The notes under the pieces were generated by a model. The model did no database searches, was not told the origin of the DNA, and was given only the letters and a program-made list of their open reading frames with translations. Position numbers and translations under genes: made by a program. From NCBI GenBank assembly GCA_903825645.1, contig CAIKBL010000064.1, forward strand, positions 95,030 to 159,029: 64,000 nucleotides of DNA. Reading direction: 5' to 3'. How positions within the stretch are numbered: position 1 is the stretch's first letter; every line of letters starts with the position of its first letter. Positions 1 through 9,016 of this stretch are shown piece by piece. The DNA comes from an uncultured Pseudomonadota bacterium (lineage in GTDB: Bacteria; Pseudomonadota; Gammaproteobacteria; Ga0077536).

Positions 1-401
1 CCGGTCTGGCCAAGCGCCGAAATGGAGCAAAGAATAATATCAGGCTTGATAGCTTGTAGCGCAGCAAATCCCAGCCCCATCGCGGTGATCACACCCGGCT
101 TGAAATTCTCAACCACCACATCGCACTTCTTGACAAGCTCGCGGAGCAGTTCAATACCTTCCGGTTTTCGCAAATCAAGACAGAGACTTTTTTTATTCAG
201 ACTCTGCTGAACGTAATAAAGACTGCGTTCATTGCGGAGTTTTGACACGCGTCTCGTCGTATCTCCTTCGGGGGCGGATTCCACCTTAATCACTTCAGCC
301 CCGAGTTCGGAGAAAAGACGCGTGCAAGTCGGCCCCGCCAGCGCACGCGTAAAATCAAGGATCCGAATGCCGGCCAATATCTGTTCTCGCTCTGAAACCA
401 T
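1..401 (-). CDS. CoA-transferase family III (CaiB/BaiF), N-terminal part only
   Basis: The first 133 residues of a family III CoA-transferase; the rest lies left of the window. These enzymes move CoA between carboxylic acids, often in carnitine, bile acid or aromatic acid breakdown. Visible family hallmarks in order are the N-terminal ILDFTRALAGP, GAEVIKVE, the NKKSLCLDLRKPEG segment, DVVVENFKPG and ISALGQTG. The catalytic Asp of the family would come later and cannot be checked. Start is ATG at 401 with GGGAGG at 410-415, spacer 8. The substrate cannot be told from this fragment. Confidence 0.85.
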   Translation of the reverse strand, partial: MVSEREQILAGIRILDFTRALAGPTCTRLFSELGAEVIKVESAPEGDTTRRVSKLRNERSLYYVQQSLNKKSLCLDLRKPEGIELLRELVKKCDVVVENFKPGVITAMGLGFAALQAIKPDIILCSISALGQT

Positions 402-822
402 CGGAGGAACCTCCCGCGGAATGTGCGTTAGCGCTTAAGTTATGAAGAGTGTTCGCCCTACAAGGAAAAGACCGGGCGGCCTCAATCCTAACAAAGAAAT
501 TTTCGGGAACAAGCAATTCCTTCCCTGCGCGACCTAAGCCGTAGATAATTCGCCGAGTGCCCGCCAAAGCGCGCCGCAGCCCACCGCACGATAGTGGACG
601 TGGCGTGTGTCTCGCTCGAAGCCGACCATCGTGTCAGTTGGTGCGCTGCCCGCTTCGCGTCTGTAGGTCGAGAATATCCGCGCTGTATCGCGCCTCCTCC
701 GTCCAGGACTATCTAAATCGTCACGTCTACCCTAACCGTAGCGGGATGGCGAACACGCTGGTGATTCCAGAAGCACGCGCCACCCCTTAGAATCATGTGC
801 CCTCGAAGCTGACCTTAAAGAA
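402..822. other. Intergenic, no gene seen
   Basis: 421 bases between the diverging CoA-transferase and rep genes. Short open frames on both strands lack family resemblance and ribosome sites. It should hold both promoters, but I could not assign convincing -35/-10 pairs. Confidence 0.5.
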
Positions 823-2823
823 ATGAGCGACCTCAATCCCCCCCAACGCGAGGCCGTACGCTTTACCGACGGGCCCCTTTTGGTGCTCGCAGGTGCGGGT
901 AGTGGTAAAACACGGGTCATTGCTCAGAAAGTGGCCTACCTCATCTCGGCCCGGGAAGTGCCGCCCGATCAGATAGCCGCAATCACGTTTACCAACAAGG
1001 CTGCGAAAGAAATGCAAAGCCGGGTGAGCGCGCTCCTAAAGCCCGGCACTCGCAGTCGGCCCTGGATCTCAACATTCCACACTTTGGGTTTGCGGATCCT
1101 AAAGGAAGAGTTCGCAGCCGTAGGCCTTCGACCGCGGTTCACTATCTTCGATTCGAGAGACAGTGAAGCGACACTCGCCGACATTGCAAGACGAACGCTC
1201 GGCACGAATACCTTCGAAATCGGGCCATTGCAGCAACGTATCTCCGCATGGAAAAGTGCGCTCATCCCGCCGGATGCCGTTCCCCTTGAGGCGACCGTAG
1301 ATCCGGCCGGTCGGGCAGCTAAAGCCTGTTATGCTGAATATCTTCGAACGCTACAGGCCTTCAATGCTGTCGATTTTGATGATTTGATCCGACTTCCCTC
1401 GTTGCTACTACAGACCATGCCGGAGATGCTTTTAAAGTGGCAGGCGCGCATTCGTTGGCTACTCGTTGACGAATATCAGGACACCAACCTCGCCCAATAT
1501 GAACTGGTGCGCTTGATTACCGGCACGCGCGGAATGCTCACCGCGGTCGGCGATGACGACCAATCGATATATGCTTGGCGGGGTGCACGGCCCGAGAACC
1601 TAATAGCGCTGACGAAGGATTTTCCCGGCATTAAAGTCGTCAAACTCGAACAGAATTACCGCTCGATGGGCGTCATTCTGAAAGCGGCCAATCAACTGAT
1701 CGGTCACAATCCACACGTCTTCGATAAACGATTGTGGAGTGAGCGAGGCTTTGGCGAGAAGATTCGAGTAATTGCGGCGGCTGACGAATTTGGTGAAGCG
1801 GAGCAAGTCGTCAATCTTGTCAATCACGAACGCCTTATTCATGGCGCAGCCTATCGCGATTTCGCGATCTTGTTTCGCAGTAACCATCAGGCTCGAATTT
1901 TCGAAAGCGCACTCCGGGAGAGGACGATCCCTTATATCCTCTCCGGCAGTCGGTCTTTTTTTGATGCCTCTGAGATTAAAGATCTGCTGTGCTATCTTCG
2001 AATCATCGCGAATCCAGCTGATGACACAGCCCTGCTGCGGATTATCAATACACCACGTCGAGGTCTCGGTGCGGCGACAATTGAGATCCTAGTCGCCGTC
2101 GCTTCCGCGACCGAACGCTCGTTGCGCGACACACTGGGCACTGAGGCCTTTGCGGCAAGAGTCAGCCCACGGGTGACGCGCATCGCGCGGGATTTTTCCC
2201 AATGGCTCGAGAGGTTCGAGCAGGCGAATGAGGCAACTTCGCCGACGACTCTTACCCGTCAATTGGTCGCCGATATCGGTTACAACGATTGGCTTGAAAG
2301 TAACAGTGAGACACCGGAAGACGCGACCCGTCGGCAGAATAATGTAAATGAGCTGATAGATTGGATTGCCCGTCTTGAGAAACAAGAGCCTGACCGGCGG
2401 CTCAGCGAAATCGTGGCGACCCTCGCTTTGTTGGATATGCTTGACCGTAAGGATGACGACGAAGATCGGGATTGTTTGTCACTGATGACCCTGCACGCTG
2501 CGAAGGGGCTCGAATTCCCGCGAGTATTTCTGGTCGGCTTCGAGGAAAACATCCTACCGCATCGCTCGAGCGTGGAGGCCGATACCGTCGAAGAAGAGCG
2601 ACGATTGGCCTATGTCGGCATCACACGCGCCCAACAAAACCTCACACTGAGTTACGCCCGTACTCGGCGCCGCTATGGCAAGACAGAAGAGTGCCAACCG
2701 AGTCGATTTTTAGAAGAGCTGCCGCGAGAAGATCTGAATATCGATGGTTCGAATACCGCAACCACGGATCGGGCCGCCGGCCGGGCAACTCTTGCAAGCC
2801 TGAAAGGGTTGCTTGGCCGCTGA
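823..2823 (+). CDS. rep: ATP-dependent DNA helicase Rep (UvrD family, SF1)
   Basis: A 666-residue superfamily 1 helicase that unwinds DNA 3'-5' and helps replication forks pass protein blocks. Motifs in order: Q-motif start LNPPQREAV, Walker A GAGSGKT (residues 24-30), Walker B VDEYQDTN (about 215), GDDDQSIYAWRGA, LEQNYRS, the late LMTLHAAKGLEFPRVF motif and EERRLAYVGITRA. Length and opening are closer to Rep (about 670 residues) than to UvrD (about 720), and the C-terminus is short. Start is the ATG at 823; only a weak AAAG sits upstream. It stands alone on the + strand. UvrD/PcrA is the alternative, less likely by length. Confidence 0.93.
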   Translation: MSDLNPPQREAVRFTDGPLLVLAGAGSGKTRVIAQKVAYLISAREVPPDQIAAITFTNKAAKEMQSRVSALLKPGTRSRPWISTFHTLGLRILKEEFAAVGLRPRFTIFDSRDSEATLADIARRTLGTNTFEIGPLQQRISAWKSALIPPDAVPLEATVDPAGRAAKACYAEYLRTLQAFNAVDFDDLIRLPSLLLQTMPEMLLKWQARIRWLLVDEYQDTNLAQYELVRLITGTRGMLTAVGDDDQSIYAWRGARPENLIALTKDFPGIKVVKLEQNYRSMGVILKAANQLIGHNPHVFDKRLWSERGFGEKIRVIAAADEFGEAEQVVNLVNHERLIHGAAYRDFAILFRSNHQARIFESALRERTIPYILSGSRSFFDASEIKDLLCYLRIIANPADDTALLRIINTPRRGLGAATIEILVAVASATERSLRDTLGTEAFAARVSPRVTRIARDFSQWLERFEQANEATSPTTLTRQLVADIGYNDWLESNSETPEDATRRQNNVNELIDWIARLEKQEPDRRLSEIVATLALLDMLDRKDDDEDRDCLSLMTLHAAKGLEFPRVFLVGFEENILPHRSSVEADTVEEERRLAYVGITRAQQNLTLSYARTRRRYGKTEECQPSRFLEELPREDLNIDGSNTATTDRAAGRATLASLKGLLGR

Positions 2824-3268
2824 TGTCGTGTCATCGGACTGGGCACTCATCGACCAAGCAGAGCCTGGCGTTACCATCGAACACGCGGCCTCCGGCTGAC
2901 CGTGGCGTCCAGGAAACGTATTTCTACTTTTGTTGAGGCTCAAATGATGGGTCAGGTCACCGTAGGGAGATGAGGTGTACGCCGGACGCCGTGCAATGGA
3001 CAGGCCCGGACACGCTTTATCGTGCGGGCGACAGGGCTGGGCATGCTGATCATGAAACCATAGAACGCTGCGCCTACGCAGCGAAGGTAGTCAAATTGTA
3101 TGCGCAGGGGATTGCGCTCGGCACTAAAGGGGACTACCCCGCGAATTCCCATGATCTTGGAGGGAATAAGCGGTCATTTATTCATAGGTGCCGCCTTTTC
3201 GGCGCGATCTGCAAGATCTGACTCCCTTTTTCCGATGCGTTGCGCGAGGCATTCTCGCGCCACCCAGA
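2824..3268. other. Intergenic, no gene seen
   Basis: 445 bases between the converging rep and VOC genes. A short frame at 2970-3221 follows a GGGAGATGAGG stretch but its protein is basic, cysteine- and histidine-rich and unlike known families. No good terminator hairpin was found. Confidence 0.45.
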
Positions 3269-3811
3269 TCACCTATGTGCATAGGTATTATTTGAGGTTC
3301 GATCGCCCGCTAGCCAACGCTTCAGCTCAGTGTGTGCTTGTTTTAGTTGCGTGATCGCAATTTCATCCGCGTTGTCCGCATCGACCGTAAATTCGACCAG
3401 CATGCCATTCGGATCTTCCGCGTATATTGATCGGCAATACCCGTGGTCAAGTGCGAAAACGCGCGGCTCCTGATAACCAGCATCCAGCAATCGTTGCCAA
3501 GCTGCTTCTTGTGTTCCCCGGTCGGTCTTTAGCGCGAGATGCAAAAAGGGTGTTTTGGGAATGTCAGGTACAAATTCGCGCTCCGACTCTTCATCGGCAA
3601 ATTGGAAAAAAGCTAGCGCACCCCCATCTGCGATTCCGAAAAATACATGGCAATATTCGCGTTCACGTCCAAAGATGACATCGCGCTCGCACCAGGTGGC
3701 GATCAAAGGTAAGCCAAGGAGATCTTCGTAGAAGTGTCGCGTCGCCTCCAAATCCTTACTCGGATAAGCGGAATGATGGAGGCGACTGGGCAGGACGTTC
3801 GATTCTTTCAT
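3269..3811 (-). CDS. VOC-family (glyoxalase/dioxygenase-like) protein
   Basis: About 180 residues with the vicinal-oxygen-chelate fold. The start has the typical LHHSAYPSKDLEATRHFYEDLLG pattern (first beta strand with a candidate metal His, then the helix), and the end has YAEDPNGMLVEFT, where the Glu is the usual last metal ligand. These small metalloenzymes include glyoxalase I, extradiol dioxygenases and fosfomycin-resistance proteins; which activity applies is not visible. Start is ATG 3811 with GGAG 6 bases upstream; an in-frame GTG/TTG extension to 3850 is unlikely. It is followed by ttcA only upstream on the same strand (43-base gap), so they may be co-transcribed. Confidence 0.8.
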   Translation of the reverse strand: MKESNVLPSRLHHSAYPSKDLEATRHFYEDLLGLPLIATWCERDVIFGREREYCHVFFGIADGGALAFFQFADEESEREFVPDIPKTPFLHLALKTDRGTQEAAWQRLLDAGYQEPRVFALDHGYCRSIYAEDPNGMLVEFTVDADNADEIAITQLKQAHTELKRWLAGDRTSNNTYAHR

Positions 3812-3853
3812 GCGAGGCTCCTTGAACGGATTCTGGTTTGGTCGACACAAACA

Positions 3854-4726
3854 CTAAGATTCAATCAACCATTGCGTGACGCTTGGGCGCTGCGTGTCAC
3901 GCGCACCAAGACCTGAAAAGTCGAAAAGTTCCGGATCTGCTAAGTGGGAGGCCGTAACATTCTGGATGCTGCGAAAAATATTTTCTACGCGCCCAGGTGT
4001 TTGGCGTTCCCAGTCGGCTAACATCGCCTTGAGTTGCTTGCGCTGCAAGTTCTCTTGCGATCCACACAAGTTGCAGGGAATGATCGGGAATTGACGGGCG
4101 TCGGCGTAGCGGGCGATATCCGACTCTTTGCAATACGCCAACGGTCGAATAACGATATTTTCACCATCGTCCGACTTCAATTTAGGCGGCATTGCCTTAA
4201 GCCTGGATCCGAAAAACATATTCAGAAACAAAGTTTCGACGATGTCATCGCGGTGATGGCCAAGCGCGATTTTGGTGATTCCGTGGTTTCGGGCGAACGT
4301 ATAGAGGATACCGCGCCGCAGGCGCGAGCACAGACCACAGGTGGTTTTGCCTTCCGGGATCACGCGCTGCACAACGCTGTAGGTATCTTGCTCGAGGATA
4401 TGATAATCGAGCCCCAAATCGCGCAGGTAAGCCGGTAAAACTTCCGGCGGATACCCGGGCTGTTTCTGATCCAGATGGACTGGAATCAATTCAAAAGAGA
4501 CCGGTGCTTTCTTTTGCAGGGCAATGAGTAGGTCCAATAACGTGTACGAATCTTTGCCGCCCGATAAACAGACCATCACCCGATCGCCTGATTCAATCAT
4601 GTTGTAGTCGGCAATCGCACGTCCGACAAGGCGACGAAGTCGTTGTTGCAAAATACCTCGTTCGTGGCGTGAACGCTCTACGCCGGACCTGCCATTAGGC
4701 TTGAAGATAAGAGGAATAGCGTCCAT
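3854..4726 (-). CDS. ttcA: tRNA 2-thiocytidine biosynthesis protein TtcA
   Basis: A 290-residue PP-loop ATPase that adds sulfur to cytidine 32 of some tRNAs using an Fe-S cluster. Diagnostic elements are the PP-loop [13 protein letters not shown], then [13 protein letters not shown] and [14 protein letters not shown], which carry the cysteine pairs for the cluster, and [18 protein letters not shown]. This pattern is specific to TtcA rather than TilS or MnmA. Start taken as ATG 4726 (MDAIPL); an in-frame TTG at 4738 is also open. No strong ribosome site is seen. Cytoplasmic tRNA modification enzyme, constitutive in most gammaproteobacteria. Confidence 0.94.
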   Translation of the reverse strand: MDAIPLIFKPNGRSGVERSRHERGILQQRLRRLVGRAIADYNMIESGDRVMVCLSGGKDSYTLLDLLIALQKKAPVSFELIPVHLDQKQPGYPPEVLPAYLRDLGLDYHILEQDTYSVVQRVIPEGKTTCGLCSRLRRGILYTFARNHGITKIALGHHRDDIVETLFLNMFFGSRLKAMPPKLKSDDGENIVIRPLAYCKESDIARYADARQFPIIPCNLCGSQENLQRKQLKAMLADWERQTPGRVENIFRSIQNVTASHLADPELFDFSGLGARDTQRPSVTQWLIES

Positions 4727-4816
4727 GAATCGAACCAAGCGTTACACAGTGGGAGTGCAAGTGTACCTTACAGCAGCCCCCCTGAGGATAAAGCAAAACA
4801 TAGCCCAACCGGCTCA

Positions 4817-5317
4817 TCACCGCGCAGGGGCGGCTGATCTGAGGAGACGTGAGCGAAGAGCGGCGGCCTTGGTCTTGTCGCCCCCAAGAAACCCGGGTGC
4901 ATCATCGTAATACTGCGCCAGATCACTCACGGCGTCCCAATTGTTTGGGTTAAGTTCAATCGCCCGCTCAAAGGCGACGCGCGCGAGCGGTGCGATCTGG
5001 ATCGCGGTCAACCATCCGGCAGTCTCTGCCCGCCTTCCGTGCGCCTTCCCTACCCAATAGACGTATTCATCATTCGTCGGCGCGGCAGCCGCAGCGCTTT
5101 CAAATGCAGAGGCCGCCGCATCGAAACGCTTCTCCGCATAGGCCTGTCGACCGTTCAAAAAGAAATTCGCTGCTTCTTTTTGGATCTCCGCGGCGAAAAG
5201 TGAGCAGGAGAAGGCTCCCCAAAAAATCAGGCTCAAGAACGGCCAACAGATGCGGCGGTACCGAGTTAGACGCGCCGCAGCAAGCGACGCAAGCATGGGT
5301 AAAGCACGATCGTTCAC
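4817..5317 (-). CDS. Exported TPR-repeat protein
   Basis: 166 residues. A basic start and a hydrophobic stretch (CWPFLSLIFWGAFSCSLFA, about residues 24-42) form a signal peptide or anchor. After it come helices with TPR spacing: NGRQAYAEKRFDAAASAFESA, a central pair, then ARVAFERAIELNPNNWDAVSDLAQYYDDAPG, the classic TPR ending. It probably scaffolds a partner in the periplasm. The start codon is GTG 5317, which overlaps the stop of the upstream phosphatase gene as GTGA, so the two should be translationally coupled. An internal ATG (residue 8) is an alternative. The last helix mentions no catalytic residues; function unknown. Confidence 0.72.
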   Translation of the reverse strand: MNDRALPMLASLAAARLTRYRRICWPFLSLIFWGAFSCSLFAAEIQKEAANFFLNGRQAYAEKRFDAAASAFESAAAAAPTNDEYVYWVGKAHGRRAETAGWLTAIQIAPLARVAFERAIELNPNNWDAVSDLAQYYDDAPGFLGGDKTKAAALRSRLLRSAAPAR

Positions 5318-6090
5318 GCGGTAAAAATAGCGCGCAGGCCGGCTAATGCTGTCGCATCAAGACCGAGGCCCTCCGCGAGATAGCCATCGATCGATCCGTA
5401 GCTATCCTGCATAGCTCCGATTGCGGCTTCCATATAGCGCGGATCAGCCGCCATAACGGGCTCTACGGCGTACGAGGGTGCATGAGCAGCGAAGACGTCT
5501 ACCGGTCGTCGCTGATAGTTAGAAATGACATAGTCTTCGATGATGCACTGACTGGGTACGCCAAGCGCGAGGAGAATTATCGCAGTCGCGATGCCTGCAC
5601 GGTCTTTCCCGCTAGCGCAGTGAAATAGGAGGGGGATGTGGTTCATCTCTAGTATGGCGGTGACAAGCTTCCGGTAATCGACAAGATGCTCCAGTGCGAG
5701 ATGACGATACTGGCCCAGCATGGCGCGAAAACTGGCATCGGCGTCATAGGTCCCCGCATTGACATGCGCGAACAGCTCCAGACTACCTCTCGGTAGGAAT
5801 CCAGGATTCCACCACGTCAGACCCGCGATGGGTGGCAACCGATCTGGTGCGCGTGCACATTCTTGCGGACTTCGGAAGTCGACCACCGCCCGCAAGCGAA
5901 GATCTGCGAGAACTTGTAGATCAGCGTCGGAAAGAAAGGCCAGCGTATCCGCGCGATAAAGAAGGCCACGGCGCGTGATACGTCCGTCGACGGTGGGTAA
6001 GCCGCCAAGGTCGCGGACATTATAAGCCCCATCAAGAGGCACCTGACGATGGCCGTGTCTAGCAAACAGCGTCTCTTTGTCCAGCGCCAT
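5314..6090 (-). CDS. Tyrosine/serine protein phosphatase, Y_phosphatase3 type
   Basis: 258 residues. The active-site P-loop is FHCASGKDRAGIAT (HCxxGKDR), the signature of the atypical dual-specificity/tyrosine phosphatases such as Mycobacterium PtpB and Listeria LipA, some of which also dephosphorylate phosphoinositides. The N-terminus has the family pattern NVRDLGGLPT and RGLLYRAD, and the conserved DFRSPQE follows. No signal peptide, so it is cytoplasmic. It runs into the downstream TPR gene by a four-base GTGA overlap. Start is ATG 6090 with AAGG 8 bases upstream. Substrate unknown. Confidence 0.88.
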   Translation of the reverse strand: MALDKETLFARHGHRQVPLDGAYNVRDLGGLPTVDGRITRRGLLYRADTLAFLSDADLQVLADLRLRAVVDFRSPQECARAPDRLPPIAGLTWWNPGFLPRGSLELFAHVNAGTYDADASFRAMLGQYRHLALEHLVDYRKLVTAILEMNHIPLLFHCASGKDRAGIATAIILLALGVPSQCIIEDYVISNYQRRPVDVFAAHAPSYAVEPVMAADPRYMEAAIGAMQDSYGSIDGYLAEGLGLDATALAGLRAIFTA

Positions 6091-6399
6091 GAGGGAGCCT
6101 TTTGAATTTGTGGCACATCACCCGTTCGGCGCAATCCGACCTCCCTTAACCCGGAAGACTCCTCGCGGAATTCGACACGGCCACGAGGCCCGGCTTTGTC
6201 CGTTCGATTCCTCACCGGAGGAATGTTGGCCGCAATTTGAGATTCCTATTATTTAACTATGCGGCATCGCACCATGTCACAGTCTCGCACCACCACGACC
6301 CTAGACAGGATAATAGATTGCCTCTTTAGCGGGAATTGCTGAACGTGCATACTTCTACACGCCATTTTAAATTTTAAACATTGATTCCGCGAGGCTGTC
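6091..6399. other. Divergent promoter region
   Basis: 309 bases between the phosphatase and the NTF2-fold gene, which point away from each other. An AT-rich block at 6361-6382 lies close to the right gene. No confident promoter hexamers or operator palindromes were assigned. Confidence 0.4.
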
Positions 6400-6903
6400 A
6401 TGTCCAAAAACAAAGACCTGCTGGAAGCGCTACTTGATCGAGAAGCCATTCGAGACTTGCCTTTACGTTATTGTGACCATGTCTGGCGGGATGATATCGA
6501 CGGGCTGGTAGATTTGTTTGCGAAGGATGGTGAATTCATCATGGCCATCAATAACAAAGAAACCGGTGCGAAAGGACACGCCGCCCTACTGGAGATCTAT
6601 CAATCTGGACTCGCCATCCAACCCAGGCCTTTTATTCACAACCATGTCATTGAACTGTTAGACGACAAGAAGGCACGCGGACGTTGCTATCTTGACCTTC
6701 GTAGCGCAAAAAAAAATATGGCGTTCATCGGGGCCGGATATTACGCGGATACCTATGTGAAAGAAAAAGGCATCTGGAAGTTCCAGCGCCGCCATTTCAC
6801 TGCGCTACGCATTGATGACAATCCGGTCGCGGCTCTGCCTGCGCCCGAAAAGACGAAACCGAAACCAACGGCGAAAGCGAAGCGCACCGCCCGTCCTCGC
6901 TGA
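6400..6903 (+). CDS. SnoaL/NTF2-fold protein with basic tail
   Basis: 167 residues. Residues about 8-140 follow the NTF2-like SnoaL_4 pattern: LLDREAIRDLPLRYCDHVWRDD, then LVDLFAKDGEF, GHAALLEIYQSGL, and a C-terminal KEKGIWKFQRRHFTALR strand. Members include polyketide cyclases, ring-hydroxylating dioxygenase small subunits and scytalone dehydratase; many are of unknown role. The last 20 or so residues are a Lys/Pro/Arg/Ala tail (KPKPTAKAKRTARPR), which is unusual and may be disordered or bind nucleic acid or acidic partners. Start ATG 6400 has GAGG 5 bases upstream. The next gene, an LLM oxidoreductase, follows after 66 bases and may share the transcript. Confidence 0.8.
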   Translation: MSKNKDLLEALLDREAIRDLPLRYCDHVWRDDIDGLVDLFAKDGEFIMAINNKETGAKGHAALLEIYQSGLAIQPRPFIHNHVIELLDDKKARGRCYLDLRSAKKNMAFIGAGYYADTYVKEKGIWKFQRRHFTALRIDDNPVAALPAPEKTKPKPTAKAKRTARPR

Positions 6904-6969
6904 GCGGGCGCACGCGTCGCAGGAACGTCCTGTCGTGGGTTCGGTTTGTCACGCTGCAGGAGGGCAAGC

Positions 6970-7890
6970 ATGCGATATGGTTTGATGACTGGCGCGGATG
7001 GTCGCCGTCCAACACTGGAAGACATGGTTCAGTTCGGCCAACGCGCCGAGGCGGCCGGCTTTGATGATTTGTGGATGGCACATGTACGCGGCCATGACGC
7101 GTTGATGACGTTGAGTATCATCGGCCGGGCAACGACCCGAATCCGGGTTGGAACGGCCGTGACACCAACCCAGCCCAGACATCCCGCCGCACTCGCCCAA
7201 CAGGCGCTAACGGCTGCGGCCGCCAGCGAGAACCGGTTTACGCTCGGGATCGGGACATCGCACAGGCTCGTCATCGAGGACATGCTAGGACTGTCCTTCG
7301 CCCAACCAGCCCGGCATACACGCGAATATCTGGAGGTCTTGATACCCCTCCTCCGCGGCGAGACGGTCACCTTCCAGGGTCAGGAATACCATATCGGCGG
7401 CTTACAGCTCGACGTGCCGGAAGCCACCCACATACCGGTGCTGGTTGCCGCATTAGGTCCTCGCATGCTGGCGCTCACCGGGGAACTTGCCGACGGGACA
7501 AGCACTTGGATGGTCGGTCCCAAGACAATGTCCAGCCACATCGTCAAGCTAATCTCCCGCACGGCAGCTGCCGCGGGTCGCCCGTCACCCCAGATCGTCG
7601 GTGGTTTTCCGATCGTCCTCACCAACAACATCTCGGAAGCTCGCGCCAGGATTGCGCAAAATCTCGCCATCTATGGAAGACTACCCAGCTATCGGGCCAT
7701 GCTCGACCGAGAGGGCTTGTCGGACCCCAGCGAACTCGCGCTCGTTGGGAACGAAACCTACCTGCGGCAAGCGATCGATCGATTGGAAGCAATCGGCGTA
7801 ACACATTTCAACGCGTCCATTGCAGCCGTTGAACCCGGCGCGTTCGACCGCACGTTCGAGTTCCTGGCCAGCTTGAAGAAGGGCGCATAA
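6970..7890 (+). CDS. LLM-class flavin-dependent oxidoreductase
   Basis: 306 residues with the luciferase-like TIM barrel: MRYGLMTGADG start, QRAEAAGFDDLWMAH, RIRVGTAVTPTQPRHPAALAQQALT, the FTLGIGTSH segment and PVLVAALGPRMLALTGELADGTSTW. The pattern resembles the F420-dependent subgroup, and F420 versus FMN cannot be decided by eye. Start is ATG 6970 because AGGAGG lies 5 bases upstream; an upstream GTG extension has no site. It follows the NTF2-like gene on the same strand. Likely redox chemistry on a small organic molecule. Confidence 0.87.
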   Translation: MRYGLMTGADGRRPTLEDMVQFGQRAEAAGFDDLWMAHVRGHDALMTLSIIGRATTRIRVGTAVTPTQPRHPAALAQQALTAAAASENRFTLGIGTSHRLVIEDMLGLSFAQPARHTREYLEVLIPLLRGETVTFQGQEYHIGGLQLDVPEATHIPVLVAALGPRMLALTGELADGTSTWMVGPKTMSSHIVKLISRTAAAAGRPSPQIVGGFPIVLTNNISEARARIAQNLAIYGRLPSYRAMLDREGLSDPSELALVGNETYLRQAIDRLEAIGVTHFNASIAAVEPGAFDRTFEFLASLKKGA

Positions 7891-7954
7891 CACATAGCTG
7901 AAAAGTCTTTCCCGTCACACGTCGTTAATATTTAAGGTCTAGCCTGCCTGACCT

Positions 7955-9016
7955 GTGGAGACGTCAACTGCCGATACGCCAGACATCGCGCCCAAGCGCA
8001 TCGCCATCGTCTCTGATGCGTGGCATCCGCAGGTTAACGGCGTGGTGCGTACGCTTTCGACAACTGTGTTGCATCTCCGTCGTCTCGGCCACGACGTGCT
8101 CCCCATCACGCCGCAACATTTCCGCACGGTGCCCTGCCCCTCCTACCCGAGCATAAGGCTGGCAGTTTGTGCACGAAATGGCGTGGCGCGTATGCTTGAT
8201 GACTTCAGACCACACGCGATTCATATCGCGACCGAGGGTCCTTTAGGCCATGCTGCGCGTCACTACTGCCGCCTCCGACGGCTTCCCTTCACGACCTCTT
8301 TTCATACCCAGTTCCCCGAATATATCCGAATGCGGGCACCTATCCCGGTTAGTTGGACCTATCATTACCTTCGTCATTTCCACCGCAAAGCCGAACGAAC
8401 ACTCGTCCCTACCGCCACGCAGCGCGCGAAGCTCGTCAACCGTGGGTTCGAAAATCTGTGTCTTTGGGCGCGCGGCGTCGACCTCGACATTTTTAAGCCT
8501 GACGATCCCGTCGTCTGGACGTATCCACGGCCCGTGGCCATTTACATGGGGCGGGTCGCTGTGGAAAAAAATATTGAGGCATTTCTTGACTTGCCCGAGC
8601 CCGCGAGCAAAGTCATCATCGGCGACGGTCCTGATCTCGGCCGGCTAAGGGCACGCTACCCGAACTACCATTTTCTCGGCCCCAAGTTCGGACGGGAACT
8701 CGCCCGAAATCTGGCCGCAGGCGATGTTTTTGTTTTTCCAAGCCGCACCGACACGTTCGGCTTGGTACTTCTGGAAGCGATGGCCTGTGGTTTACCCGTC
8801 GCCGCCTATCCCGTTCAGGGCCCACTGGATGTGCTTGCAAATGGATCAACCGGGATCCTTGACGAAGATCTAGCATCCGCAGTGAAAGGCGCCCTTACGC
8901 TCTCTCGAGCACGGTGCATCGCGTATGCACAGCACTATTCCTGGGAGGCCTGTACGGCTGATTTCGCCTCCTATCTGGCGCCCATCCCTGCCACTGCCGG
9001 TAGCGCCAGGCACTGA
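7955..9016 (+). CDS. GT4 glycosyltransferase, Agt/diacylglycerol glycosyltransferase-like
   Basis: 353 residues, GT-B fold. N-terminal acceptor domain opens with RIAIVSDAWHPQVNGVVRTL; mid-protein IATEGPLGHAARHYC; the C-terminal donor domain has YMGRVAVEKNIEAFLDL, the PSRTDTFGLVLLEAMACG loop holding the EX7E motif, and AYPVQGPLDV. Known relatives include the marine bacterial Agt that makes glycosyl-diacylglycerol during phosphate starvation together with PlcP. A plcP-type gene lies 5.7 kb downstream, which supports, but does not prove, that role. Start is GTG 7955; no ATG is available before the first strand. Its end overlaps the converging HAD gene by 46 bases. A weak Pho-box-like pair lies at 7912-7929. 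Confidence 0.85.
   Translation: METSTADTPDIAPKRIAIVSDAWHPQVNGVVRTLSTTVLHLRRLGHDVLPITPQHFRTVPCPSYPSIRLAVCARNGVARMLDDFRPHAIHIATEGPLGHAARHYCRLRRLPFTTSFHTQFPEYIRMRAPIPVSWTYHYLRHFHRKAERTLVPTATQRAKLVNRGFENLCLWARGVDLDIFKPDDPVVWTYPRPVAIYMGRVAVEKNIEAFLDLPEPASKVIIGDGPDLGRLRARYPNYHFLGPKFGRELARNLAAGDVFVFPSRTDTFGLVLLEAMACGLPVAAYPVQGPLDVLANGSTGILDEDLASAVKGALTLSRARCIAYAQHYSWEACTADFASYLAPIPATAGSARH

Noticed and set aside
2970..3221. An 83-codon frame after rep with a purine-rich leader
   Set aside because: The protein looks like random translation and sits between convergent genes.
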